64,000 bases of DNA, taken from NCBI GenBank assembly GCA_017557005.1, contig JAFZFZ010000020.1, positions 62,001 to 126,000 of the forward strand, given 5' to 3'. Within the stretch, counting starts at the first letter, position 1, and every line of letters starts with the position of its first letter. This document shows, one piece after another, positions 9,968-17,789 of this stretch. Below the pieces are notes generated by a model, which saw only the letters and a list, made by a program, of their open reading frames with translations, was not told where the DNA came from and made no database searches. This stretch comes from Bacteroidaceae bacterium (GTDB lineage: Bacteria; Bacteroidota; Bacteroidia; Bacteroidales; Bacteroidaceae). The translations under genes were made by a program, and so were the position numbers.

Positions 9968-10376
9968 AAGAGTATGATAATATTCTGTTAACGATTAAGT
10001 GGTTTAAAAGTGTGAGTTGCCTCCGAACTCTAAGTCCTAAACAATGAACGATATAGATAACAGAAGGCTGTTCCTGTTTAGTGTTTAGAGAAACAACGAA
10101 GTTGTGGTTAATTGCGACGGAGTCGCTTGTTAATATGCCTTCGGCAAGGTTAATCGCGGCAAGGCCGCTGGTTAGGGGTTTTGGGTTAAGGGTTAAAGCA
10201 CCTTTGGTGCGGTGAAAGTTGCTGCGCAACGGGGAAAGCAACCAATGGTTGCGGTTAAAGAAGCTGCGCTTCGGTTAGAGGTTAAAGGTTAACGTAGAAC
10301 GAAAACGTTGACGTTGACGAAAAAACAGCTGCGCTGTAACGATAACGATAACGATGACGAAAACGATAACGCTTGA
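9968..10376. repeat. Intergenic repeat mosaic with hairpin-linker array
   Basis: Gene-free. About eight hairpins lie between 10092 and 10280: ACAACGAAGTTGT, GCGACGGAGTCGC, TGCCTTCGGCA, GCGGCAAGGCCGC, GCACCTTTGGTGC, GTTGCTGCGCAAC, GCAACCAATGGTTGC and GAAGCTGCGCTTC. They are followed by GGTTAAAGG words and an AACGATAACG-type run (10285-10370). An open frame of 93 codons here is a translation of the repeats and is not a gene. Confidence 0.82.
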
Positions 10377-10399
10377 CCTACTGCTTAGAAGGCAGTAGG
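10377..10399. repeat. Perfect 8-bp stem hairpin, also found near 31650
   Basis: Arms CCTACTGC (10377-10384) and GCAGTAGG (10392-10399) with loop TTAGAAG. About 22 bp of the same sequence (gacctactgc...) recurs at 31650-31671, where the right arm is imperfect. Function unknown; it lies at the downstream end of the AbiEii remnant. Confidence 0.7.
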
Positions 10400-10449
10400 T
10401 CTATCCTAACAGAGTTACGGTAAGAAACTGTGCAGTCTTCATGAGATAT

Positions 10450-10521
10450 TCTCACTTCAGCAAAAATAGTTTGCTTTATCTCATCCCAAGAAATGTCGCT
10501 AAACATACGTGGTGTGGGGTT
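10450..10521 (-). pseudogene. Remnant of an AbiEii-type nucleotidyltransferase C-terminus
   Basis: The minus-strand frame encodes NPTPRMFSDISWDEIKQTI, nearly identical to the tail of the intact nucleotidyltransferase at 42358-42966 (QPTPRMFAGISWDEIKQTI). The rest of that gene is absent here. The fragment lies just downstream of a different AbiEii-type gene, so a second toxin-like gene once stood here or the tail was carried in by recombination. Confidence 0.75.
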
Positions 10522-10547
10522 AGACTGCGCAGCTGCGATTAAAGCAC

Positions 10548-11192
10548 CTATGGTGCGGTTAAACATTCTTTTATATACATTTCTATTTCTTTTGTTGTCA
10601 CCTCATATACGGGAGACAATTGCTCAAAATGTGCATCGCGCATAAAACGAATACCATTGGTAAGCATTGCCAAAAGATTCTTGCTTTTCAAACGATGACC
10701 AGAATAATCTAATGCAAGAGAGATCATATCCTTAATAGGCACTCCTTCTCTCAATATCGAATAGATATCGTAATAGTCACGGAAATTACTGCGACGCATC
10801 ATCACTTCCATTTTCATCGCACCTATTGACTTTATATCGGCTAGATACAAATTATGCAAACATGGAATAGCTGTTTGTATTGGCGAATACTTGGGAGATG
10901 AATAGAATGAGAGTTTTACTCCTTCGAGAACAAACTCTACATGGTCTATGTCCAACAAGTTACGAGATTGTACCTTACCAATAGTAGCTAATGCCTTTTC
11001 TATATGATACCAATCGACCTCTGGACGTTCATCCTTCGTCGTACGCCATTTCATAAAATCCAAATCCTCGCTCTGACGTGTCCCAATCTGTAAGGACAAA
11101 GCTGTACCACCTACTAAGATATAGGGTTTGATGCATTCTAAAGCTGCTACAGCCTCAAAAATGCGTTGGGTATGGGGAGCTAAACCTTTCAT
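10548..11192 (-). CDS. Nucleotidyltransferase, AbiEii/AbiGii toxin family
   Basis: 214 residues. ILVGGTALSLQIGTRQSEDLDF shows the GG plus DxD metal-binding core of the DUF1814/AbiEii nucleotidyltransferases. Family members act as toxins in abortive-infection (type IV toxin-antitoxin) systems by modifying tRNA or other targets. The start overlaps the stop of the 108-residue partner gene (ATGA, 11189-11192), as in toxin-antitoxin operons. Its last four residues (LTAP) and stop are encoded by a hairpin repeat unit, GCACC-TAT-GGTGC, so the natural C-terminus has probably been replaced. Confidence 0.85.
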   Translation of the reverse strand: MKGLAPHTQRIFEAVAALECIKPYILVGGTALSLQIGTRQSEDLDFMKWRTTKDERPEVDWYHIEKALATIGKVQSRNLLDIDHVEFVLEGVKLSFYSSPKYSPIQTAIPCLHNLYLADIKSIGAMKMEVMMRRSNFRDYYDIYSILREGVPIKDMISLALDYSGHRLKSKNLLAMLTNGIRFMRDAHFEQLSPVYEVTTKEIEMYIKECLTAP

Positions 11193-11512
11193 ACTGCGAT
11201 ACGATTATAATAACGAGTAGCCATGGACTTGATATACTGATCTGGTGATTTCACTTTGAAATAGTACCATGCCAAAAAGCGATTGAGACTATACAAATAC
11301 TCTTCCTGAGGTACCAAATAGTCGAGCCATACACGCTTAATTTTCTTGTAAGAATATATCTTAAACAGTTGGTCTATCTCCTCCAAATCAAGATATTGCA
11401 AGGTCTTTTCTATCAATATATCATCGGGGATAACATTGACAGACTCGTCACTGAATGACCAGAAACAATGTTCCTGCTTCAGTTTGGATAGTAATTCTGA
11501 TTTAATTGACAT
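11189..11512 (-). CDS. Small partner of AbiEii-type gene (DUF6922-like)
   Basis: About 107 residues from the ATG at 11512 (MSIKSELL); the frame extends upstream only from a TTG. The layout EHCFWSF..., then a helical block ending in a hydrophobic tail, parallels the 101-residue protein at 42921-43226, which also precedes an AbiEii-type gene. I recall this type as DUF6922, family number from memory. It is likely the antitoxin or regulator of the pair; this rests on position. Confidence 0.7.
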   Translation of the reverse strand: MSIKSELLSKLKQEHCFWSFSDESVNVIPDDILIEKTLQYLDLEEIDQLFKIYSYKKIKRVWLDYLVPQEEYLYSLNRFLAWYYFKVKSPDQYIKSMATRYYNRIAV

Positions 11513-11891
11513 AGGTGAGAGCAACTTTGTTGCAACGATAACGTTGACGATAACCTTTTAAATTCAACAGAAACTAATTTATTCTTCAACGCGATTTAAC
11601 GAGAACTTAAACTCGTTTTTGCACGTCGCTGCGCTAGTGCTGCCATCCGGGGGGATTGGCTGTTAGCTTTTAGCTGTTAGCTATTGGCGGCCTCCGGGAT
11701 GGTTGCTTATTTTGACCACGGATTGCACGGAAATTACACAGATTTTTGTAAGTTGCTTCGCTCTTACAGCCTGCCGGATGTAATCAACGATGACGGTGAT
11801 CTACGCATTACGAATGCGTTGCCTTATACTATTTCTCAATATTCTTGGGGCTATCACACTTTGAGCGACAGAGCTGCAACGTAAACGTTGG
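11513..11891. repeat. Intergenic mosaic of dispersed repeat modules
   Basis: Gene-free. It contains an AACGTTGACGATAACC-type run, one copy of the 60-70 bp module (caacgcgatttaac... to gctgccatccgg, 11566-11655), a ttagctgttagctattgg run, and the module ttttgaccacggattgcacg... (11709-11773), which has a second copy at 39509-39567. An open frame of 66 codons on the plus strand translates these repeats. Confidence 0.8.
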
Positions 11892-12947
11892 TTATATCAA
11901 GTGATTCTTATCTAAATGCTCAAGAACAATTGGTATAAACTTGCTTCCCATAAATATACGTTGCTTACGAGAGTTCCACAATGATATATTCTCATTTATA
12001 TACTCAACAAGAGATTCTCTATCTACACTATTACAATGTTCTTCGTGCAGAATATAATCAATCGTAGACAATAACTCTAAAGAATAACTGGAATAATAAC
12101 CACGAAGGAACTTTTTGGTACAATCTGCAATATCACGATACTGCTTGTTCTCGGGACTTTCAAGATATGTTGCTACATACTTTGCTGTATCTTCGAGCAA
12201 CCATATCTCTTCAAAGGGTTTATTTTGCATTCCTACCATCCCTTTAAGATAACTTCCATTGAGATAGTATAAAACATGAGATATCTTACCACCAGAATAT
12301 GGGCCATAATACCCACGTACAAAATCTATCTTAAAAATATCTCTTGCTCCAAGACGTTGAAGGAAATAAACGATCTTCTCTGCTGCAAAAACTGAAGCAA
12401 ACTCTCCGAATGATATCATATCACACATAACATCAAGAAGCATAGCACGTGCTGGAGTAAGTTTGACACGCTCCTCCTTCATCCGCTCTAATATTACATC
12501 AGAAGGTTCGTATATGCGAATATCACAGTCAAGGTCACCAAGCGCCTCTATAATCATCATCTTCACTCGAGACCAATCAAGGCCCCCATTATGTGAACCA
12601 AGAGGAGGTATGGCTATGGAACGTATATTCAACTCCTGTATCTTACTTCTCAAAGCTACAAGTCCCGACTTTATATATGAATATTCTGAAGGTTTTCGCC
12701 AAGTAGTCTTAGTAGGAAAGTTGATAATCATCTTTTCTTCACCAAGACGTCTGCATTCTGTGATAAGAAGTTGTCCTGGAGTAAACGTTCCGCTTTTGCA
12801 TGCTTTACAATAGATATTATAATTTTCAGGATAACGCTCCTTAAATTGCAAAGCAATACCCTTTCCCATAACACCAACAGTATTCACGGTATTTACCAAT
12901 GCTTGAGCATCGTCTACGAGCAAATCACCCTTTATATAGGTTATCAT
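11892..12947 (-). CDS. darG: DarG-type macrodomain antitoxin (ADP-ribosyl glycohydrolase)
   Basis: 351 residues from the ATG at 12947. The N-terminal macrodomain (about 1-155) has ALVNTVNTVGVMGKGIALQF and PPLGSHNGGLDW, the ADP-ribose-binding loops of DarG. It removes ADP-ribose from thymidine in DNA, reversing DarT. The C-terminal half (KIVYFLQRLG, YYGPYSGGKISH) looks like the DarT-neutralising domain and recalls DUF4065/Panacea folds. It follows darT by 2 bp. The pair is a known anti-phage toxin-antitoxin system. Confidence 0.92.
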   Translation of the reverse strand: MITYIKGDLLVDDAQALVNTVNTVGVMGKGIALQFKERYPENYNIYCKACKSGTFTPGQLLITECRRLGEEKMIINFPTKTTWRKPSEYSYIKSGLVALRSKIQELNIRSIAIPPLGSHNGGLDWSRVKMMIIEALGDLDCDIRIYEPSDVILERMKEERVKLTPARAMLLDVMCDMISFGEFASVFAAEKIVYFLQRLGARDIFKIDFVRGYYGPYSGGKISHVLYYLNGSYLKGMVGMQNKPFEEIWLLEDTAKYVATYLESPENKQYRDIADCTKKFLRGYYSSYSLELLSTIDYILHEEHCNSVDRESLVEYINENISLWNSRKQRIFMGSKFIPIVLEHLDKNHLI

Positions 12948-12949
12948 AA

Positions 12950-13567
12950 TCAAAAATAATAACTTTTACTTACTATAATTCTGGCAGTATCAATACCCCA
13001 ATCAAGCAATCTTTGCTTTGCCTCTTCATTATAAACGACATAGCCACAGATATAATCTCGATGAAGAGATGTTTTTATCAGTAATTCTGCTTCTTTACGT
13101 CTTTTCAAATCTGTATCATTTTCACTTTTCCAATAACACTCATACACATCTTGACAAGACACATAACGATTAACTGCAGGCAAAGCTTGGGAATCATAAA
13201 AACGAGTAAATGCACTTAATGCATGACCATCCGTAAAAAGACATTCCACATTACCTGCTATCAAATCGGCAATCTTTATGACACAATAGACTATGTCTTC
13301 TGGTTTATGCTTTTCTACACCATTATACCCATGCTGTATAACATATAACATTACCGAACGTGGGCCAAAATAAAATGGAATATATTGCGTCAAATCAATA
13401 CCATCGATTATGGTTCGCCTCTTCGCTATAACAGATTGATCTCCTATAGATCTATACGTTGTACTAGCATATGGAGAGTCTGGAAGCACAAAACCGACTC
13501 TATCAATATAAGGAATATTATCGATATGTGTAATCCTGAATCCATATTTAATTTCTGTTACAGCCAT
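12950..13567 (-). CDS. darT: DarT-type DNA thymidine ADP-ribosyltransferase toxin
   Basis: 205 residues, the usual DarT length. It attaches ADP-ribose from NAD to thymidine in single-stranded DNA, blocking replication. Expected active-site features are an arginine near residue 51 (AKRRTI) and the glutamate in RRKEAELLI (E161), with YIPFYFGPRSVMLYV in the substrate region. It is followed immediately by darG, so toxin and antitoxin are co-transcribed with the toxin first, as in other DarTG loci. Confidence 0.92.
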   Translation of the reverse strand: MAVTEIKYGFRITHIDNIPYIDRVGFVLPDSPYASTTYRSIGDQSVIAKRRTIIDGIDLTQYIPFYFGPRSVMLYVIQHGYNGVEKHKPEDIVYCVIKIADLIAGNVECLFTDGHALSAFTRFYDSQALPAVNRYVSCQDVYECYWKSENDTDLKRRKEAELLIKTSLHRDYICGYVVYNEEAKQRLLDWGIDTARIIVSKSYYF

Positions 13568-13812
13568 ATTCTTGCGAGCTTTATGCTTTGATTGTTTTCA
13601 AAAGAAACATGGTTATGTAACACTCCAACATAATAGAGTTTATTATAACCAAATTCCAAAATGCTACGACTTTTTCAAAATTACAAGGAAGGGGCAATAA
13701 CTCCGTCCTAACAATAACGAAAACTTAGCAACTGAACTGCAGGTTAGAGCATACAGAGTGTGCGGTTAAATGACAGCTGCGCTGTACGAAAACCTTAACG
13801 AAAACGAAAACT
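13568..13812. other. Intergenic region with short repeat words
   Basis: An AT-rich stretch, then from about 13700 the AACGATAACGAAAACG-type run, two hairpin units (GCATACAGAGTGTGC-like and ACAGCTGCGCTGT) and a further AACG run. No gene is supported. Confidence 0.6.
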
Positions 13813-14276
13813 TTAAGTTCGTAATGTTTTTATTAGACCACTAAGTTGACGTTCTACAGAAAGTACAAGGGAGTTCAAGTTATCGTAAACTTCATCGTTG
13901 ATATAGCCTATATTTTTTGAAATCAACAATTGGGTTTCCACTTCATATGAAGAGCCCAATGCAATATCTAAGAAATGGGCAAATTCTGTATCGGATGGAC
14001 GTGCTAGTGCTTATGCACACTCCTTTGTAAACCTAAAGGTTCAGTCGTCGTCAAACGAAGTTCGCCGCCCGAAGGAGCCAAAGGCAACCAACGCTTTCAC
14101 ACCGCGTCGGCTGCAATGTTAGAAGCTATAGAAACTACTGCACGTTGCAACTGATCACATATGCCTTTCTTTTCAAACCAAGGCATATCGTTTGTTAATT
14201 TATATATCTGTGTTGAAAGAAGAACGGCATCTTTCCATACAGGATAATCTCTAAAGTTACGAGCTTTCTTCTCCAT
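13813..14276 (-). pseudogene. Four-helix-bundle (S23/IVP-type) gene broken by an insertion
   Basis: The N-terminal half starts at the ATG at 14276 and reads to ISNIA-type residues (MEKKARNFRDYPVWKDAV ... VVSIASNIA). The family would continue EGxGR. The reading resumes at 14002-13813 as RPSDTEFAHFLDIALGSSYEV ... LSGLIKTLRT and its stop. About 106 bp of unrelated palindrome-rich sequence (14003-14108) separates the halves and ends the first one early with ADAV-stop. An intact relative is at 37475-37864. Confident as a pseudogene; the insert is described separately. Confidence 0.85.
14003..14108. repeat. Small palindromic insertion element, copy A
   Basis: Shares actcctttg...aaagg, gtcgtcg and aacgctttcacaccgcgtcgg with copies at 14741-14830 (opposite orientation) and about 45790-45872. 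In the other copies CCGACGC and GCGTCGG form a 7-bp stem. This copy is the one that interrupts the four-helix-bundle gene. Confidence 0.7.
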
Positions 14277-14740
14277 ACGTAGAAGGTTAGAAAAGTCTTG
14301 GTTATCGTTTTCGTATTCGTTATGCTTTCGCAAGAAAGCATACTCTTGGGGCTTTGGATTACATATAAAAACAAGGAATCCAATTAGTTAGCGCAGAGAT
14401 TATCTGCAAAAACAACATAAACCTTAACATCTATTAAACGAAATTTGTTTAACGGTTAATGGTTAGCGTACTGCTTAATCGTACAAAAATACACGTTTTT
14501 AATTGGATATTCAAATTTTATAGCAACAAAGTTGCGGTTAAAGGTTAAAGGTTAGAGGTTAAGGGGGAAAGCAACCGGAGGTTGCGGTGAAAGAAGCTGC
14601 GCTTCGGTTAAAGTCACTGCGTGACGGTTAAAGCGCTAAAGCGCGGTTAAGGGTTAAAGGTTAAGGGGGAAAAGTCGCGGAGCGTATCAATTGAGAATTG
14701 AGAATTGAAAATTAGCCTGCCGGAGGAGATTGTCCCCTTA
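14277..14740. repeat. Intergenic mosaic with hairpin-linker units
   Basis: No gene. From 14450 there are GGTTAA words, hairpins GCAACAAAGTTGC, GCAACCGGAGGTTGC, GAAGCTGCGCTTC, GTCACTGCGTGAC and GCGCTAAAGCGC, tandem GGTTAAAGGTTA words, then a GAATTGAGAATTGAAAATT run near 14692. Confidence 0.78.
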
Positions 14741-14830
14741 GGTTAGGGGACGCCGACGCAGTATGAAAGCGTCGGTTGCGACGACGGAAAGTTTATCTTC
14801 CCAAAGGAGTCTCTTGCGGAGGGGGTATAC
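14741..14830. repeat. Small palindromic element, copy C (inverted)
   Basis: In reverse complement it reads actcctttggg...ccgtcgtcgcaaccgacg then ctttcatactgcgtcgg, matching the copy near 45790-45872 almost exactly over the last 35 bases. It lies free in the intergenic region, so its ends could be compared with the disrupting copy A. Confidence 0.7.
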
Positions 14831-15130
14831 ACTAAACTCTACACTATCAACAATAAACCGTCATCCATCAACCTTTAATTATCTTGTCAACGCGATCTAA
14901 CTCGAACTTAAACACGAAGTCGCTTGTTGCACTCGCGATGGTACTGCGCAAAGATTACTTAAACATAAATGGCCATAAATTACCCACAAATTGTCGTGAA
15001 TGCTTTTTATGGTATCCGTTAAACGTTAAACAGGCACCATAGGTGCTTTAACCAGGCGAATCCGATTAACCGCAGTTTCCGACTGCTTTCACCGCGCCGA
15101 AGGAACTATATTTTTGACAAGGTGTCGGTA
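14831..15130. repeat. Intergenic repeat mosaic upstream of the VapE module
   Basis: Holds the caacgcgatctaactcg module (14884-14945), hairpins GGCACCATAGGTGCT and GCAGTTTCCGACTGC with CTTTAACC/CTTTCACC linkers (15035-15100), and GGTGTCGG at 15121, the outermost copy of the palindrome that brackets the VapE-HU module. Confidence 0.7.
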
Positions 15131-15165
15131 ATCACATGTAAGTAACTAAGATTCTATCTGATAGC

Positions 15166-15197
15166 GACCGACACCCTGTATCTGCAGGGTGTCGGTC
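15166..15197. terminator. 13-bp stem hairpin after vapE
   Basis: Arms GACCGACACCCTG (15166-15178) and CAGGGTGTCGGTC (15185-15197) with a 6-nt loop, 5 bases downstream of the minus-strand VapE stop. There is no clear U-run on the minus strand, so it may be a terminal palindrome of the module rather than a classical terminator. The GACCGACAC core recurs after the HU gene. Confidence 0.6.
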
Positions 15198-15202
15198 ATG
15201 GT

Positions 15203-16525
15203 TTACTTCGCGTGCTCTATTTTACAGACTTTATACATTCTGCGATGATGGTGTTCTACGCGTTGAAAGCCCCATTCGCGGAGCAAGGCACCGAAGTTCT
15301 GGGCTCCGACACCACGCATAAGGTATGGGTTAAGCTTGCGTAGGTATTCGTGGATCTCAGCTGCCGAGAGCAGTTGGGGCTGCTCACCCTCCTCGGGGTG
15401 GCGGAAGTGAGCACGAAAATGTTGCTCTACGGGCGGCAAGAGACGATAGGCGCGGTTGTGCAGTTCTATGTTGGCTACTTCATCGGCTGAAAAGTGATGA
15501 CGTTCACCATTTCTTAGGAGATGCATACACTGGGCATAGAGTTGAGCATGGCAGATAGGGGTGTCCACATCGATCATGTGAGTCAGCTCCACACAGAGAA
15601 AGCGACGGCTCCCCGTGGGGTCGGTAAGTAGACGCGGCGTATTGCTGGTACCGATGAACGAGGCCACGCGAGGCAAAGTGGTGGCGTTACGGGCGTATGC
15701 TTTGCGACAGCGCAACGACGGCATCTGCATAAGGTTCTTCAAGGTGCTCTGCTTATGTGAGGAATATCGGTCAAATTCATCAAGATTGATGAGCAGGCAG
15801 TCGGTGAGACGCAGCTCACACTGACTCTCTGCAGCGAGATCAAAGCTGTCGGTATAGAACATGCGTAGCTCGGGAGGCAACAGCATGCGACAGAAGGTGC
15901 TCTTATGCCATCCCTGCTGCTCACTGATGAGGATGGGAGCCACGCTGTTGGCATACAGTGCCTCATCCCTACCCTGCGCCTGTGCCACGAGAGCGAGCAT
16001 CCAGCGGCAGAGGTAATCCACAAGAGCGTCGTCATCGGTAAGGCGTTGCATCAAGGGGCGCAGGCGGTCGGTGCCGTCCCACTGGGGCAATGAGGCGAAA
16101 TAATGCGTCACGGGATGATACGACGGTATGTGTAGCGACTCGGCGGCGATGCGCACTCCTTCGATCCAGGTGTAGTTGTAGCCATCGGCTTGTATGTCCA
16201 TCAGCCAGGTCATGTAGACACGCTTGGTGATGGGAGCGAAGTCATCACCCACGCTGCCCCGCTCACGGTACTCGCTCTGCTCGCTGAGCAAGTTATAGCG
16301 CAGCTCATACTTGCTACATAGCACCGCCTGTACCTCGGGCAAAGTAAGAGCGGCCCCCTTCTTATTCCCCCCGAGGGGGAAGGCCTCACCTGCAACGGAT
16401 ATAGGTTGTTTGCGAGATGTCTTTTTCTCCGTAACCTTTTCACTCTTCATTCTTCCCTTTTCACTCTTCATGGCTGTTACTTTGCTTCGCAACCATGCCT
16501 TTACTGTTTCAAACAATTTTTTCAT
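15203..16525 (-). CDS. VapE/VirE-family (BT4733-like) primase-helicase-type protein
   Basis: 440 residues. The core matches the virulence-associated E family: SEQQGWHKSTFCRMLL is a Walker A variant, NLDEFDRYS the acidic B motif, and FIGTSNTPRLLTDPTGSRRF the sensor region typical of phage- and island-borne superfamily 3-like ATPases. The C-terminal helical part resembles DUF3874. It is divergent from an HU-like gene, a pairing common in Bacteroidales islands. The N-terminus holds low-complexity repeat-like stretches (MKSEKGRMKSEK; FPLGGNKKG from a ccccccgaggggg block), probably repeat insertions. Confidence 0.82.
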   Translation of the reverse strand: MKKLFETVKAWLRSKVTAMKSEKGRMKSEKVTEKKTSRKQPISVAGEAFPLGGNKKGAALTLPEVQAVLCSKYELRYNLLSEQSEYRERGSVGDDFAPITKRVYMTWLMDIQADGYNYTWIEGVRIAAESLHIPSYHPVTHYFASLPQWDGTDRLRPLMQRLTDDDALVDYLCRWMLALVAQAQGRDEALYANSVAPILISEQQGWHKSTFCRMLLPPELRMFYTDSFDLAAESQCELRLTDCLLINLDEFDRYSSHKQSTLKNLMQMPSLRCRKAYARNATTLPRVASFIGTSNTPRLLTDPTGSRRFLCVELTHMIDVDTPICHAQLYAQCMHLLRNGERHHFSADEVANIELHNRAYRLLPPVEQHFRAHFRHPEEGEQPQLLSAAEIHEYLRKLNPYLMRGVGAQNFGALLREWGFQRVEHHHRRMYKVCKIEHAK

Positions 16526-16576
16526 AGTGTAGATGCATGTTAATATAATGTGTTTGTCTCACTCGGATTTTTTCCG

Positions 16577-16584
16577 CAAAGTTA
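16577..16584 (-). promoter_or_regulatory. Candidate -7 element upstream of vapE
   Basis: CAAAGTTA on the plus strand reads TAACTTTG on the minus strand (TAnnTTTG). No TTG stands at the usual 19-21 bp spacing, so the site at 16713-16743 is the better candidate. Confidence 0.35.
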
Positions 16585-16712
16585 CGATGCCGCCAACAGC
16601 GCCTGTTCTGCAATTGACATGCTACGTAAGGAAAAATAATAAACAAGTTATATTTTCCAACGTTAACGATGACAATAACGATAACATCAACCATACTGCC
16701 TCTATTCGGCCA

Positions 16713-16743
16713 CAAAGATACAATCCCACGGAAGCGGAATCAA
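16713..16743 (-). promoter_or_regulatory. Bacteroidota-type promoter for vapE
   Basis: On the minus strand: TTG (16743-16741), a 20-bp spacer, then TATCTTTG (16720-16713), an exact TAnnTTTG. It points toward vapE and is back-to-back with the HU promoter. Confidence 0.6.
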
Positions 16744-16767
16744 TAGAATAATTTCGCACCTTGGAAG

Positions 16768-16798
16768 TTGGAAAAACGCAAAGAGTTTTGTAATTTTG
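16768..16798 (+). promoter_or_regulatory. Bacteroidota-type promoter for the HU-like gene
   Basis: TTG (16768-16770), a 20-bp spacer and TAATTTTG (16791-16798), matching TAnnTTTG. It lies about 150 bp before the HU start, leaving a palindrome-rich leader. Confidence 0.65.
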
Positions 16799-16818
16799 TA
16801 TCAAACAAAGTTATTTAC

Positions 16819-16905
16819 CGCTGCGCAAGGGTAACATTGCCGTTGCGCAACAGCAAGGTTGCTGTTGGTCAAGGGCAACGTTGCCGTTGGGCAGCAGTAA
16901 ATAAA
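16819..16905. promoter_or_regulatory. Palindrome-rich leader upstream of the HU-like gene
   Basis: Repeated GTTGC/GCAAC words: CGCTGCGC, CCGTTGCGCAACAGC, GGTTGCTGTTGG and a 12-bp perfect palindrome GGCAACGTTGCC (16874-16885), then GCAGCAG. It sits between the promoter and the start codon, so it could fold in the mRNA or bind a protein such as the HU product. Function inferred only. Confidence 0.5.
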
Positions 16906-16949
16906 ATGATAAAATAGTAAATTGTAAATAGTTAAATAGTAAATATAAT

Positions 16950-17573
16950 ATGGCAACAACCAAGAAATCAGGCACTATTGCCTATCAGCTACGTAGGCAA
17001 AATGACCTCACGGGAACCGCTACAGAGAAGAATCCGCAGATGGCGGTGACCGTAGTGAACAGCAAGCTCACCACCACGAAGGAGCTGGCAGAGTATATCA
17101 ACTTCGCATGTAGCGTGACCGAGTCGGACATAGCGGCCGTGTTGCAGGCCCTCGGCAAGTGCGTGTGTGATGAACTGCTCGATGGCAACCGCGTGGAGAT
17201 AGACCACATTGGTACCTTCAGCCTGTCGCTCACCTGTGGCCGCAAGAAATTGGAAGACCGCGTGACGAAGAACGATATCCGTGTGAAGAACATCCTCTTC
17301 ACTCCCTGCGTGGAGATGAAGCAGGCCATGCGCGGTGCCGATATCGTGAGCGGAGGCCCTAACCCCAACAAGCGGCTGACCGATGAGGTGATACTGCGCC
17401 GCGTGGCAAAGTACCTCGATGAGCACGAGTATATGCAGCGCCGCGAGTTTGAGTCGGTATGTGAGTGCTCGCGCTTTACCGCCACGAAGAAGCTCAAGGA
17501 GCTGGTGCGGTCGGGCAAGCTACGTGCCATGGGCTCAAAGAACGTACGGTTTTATGTGAGGGGGAGTTTGTGA
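16950..17573 (+). CDS. HU-family DNA-binding protein with C-terminal winged-helix region
   Basis: 207 residues. The first 130 form an HU/IHF-like domain with KLTTTKELAEYIN at the start and VEIDHIGTFSLSL as the beta segment; the C-terminal 70 residues (RLTDEVILRRVAKYLDEHEYM... RFTATKKLKEL) look like a winged helix. HU proteins bend DNA. The divergent VapE gene suggests an island or prophage-derived replication/regulation module. Higher GC than its surroundings. Confidence 0.85.
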   Translation: MATTKKSGTIAYQLRRQNDLTGTATEKNPQMAVTVVNSKLTTTKELAEYINFACSVTESDIAAVLQALGKCVCDELLDGNRVEIDHIGTFSLSLTCGRKKLEDRVTKNDIRVKNILFTPCVEMKQAMRGADIVSGGPNPNKRLTDEVILRRVAKYLDEHEYMQRREFESVCECSRFTATKKLKELVRSGKLRAMGSKNVRFYVRGSL

Positions 17574-17635
17574 CGATGAACGATAAACGACGAACGATGA
17601 ACGAAAAAGAATAGACATTCGGCACGTAAACAGAT

Positions 17636-17662
17636 ACCGGCCGACACTAGGTGTCGGTCGGT
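17636..17662. repeat. GCCGACAC palindrome after the HU-like gene
   Basis: ACCGGCCGACAC (17636-17647) and GTGTCGGTCGGT (17651-17662) pair over 12 bp with one wobble and a 3-nt loop. It shares CCGACAC/GTGTCGG with the hairpin after vapE, so the VapE-HU module is bracketed by related palindromes. There is no U-run. Confidence 0.65.
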
Positions 17663-17789
17663 AAACCACTATATCACAAAAGGTTACTACAAGGAACCGA
17701 CGCCATAGAAAAATTACGGGACATGGTGCCTATCATTCTTTCAAAACAGCTTATGACAAACACATGCAAACTCACAATGGAGTACCGCA

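Noticed and set aside
9960-10241. 93-codon open frame
   Set aside because: Pure translation of hairpin and GGTTAA repeats; no family, start from a weak codon.
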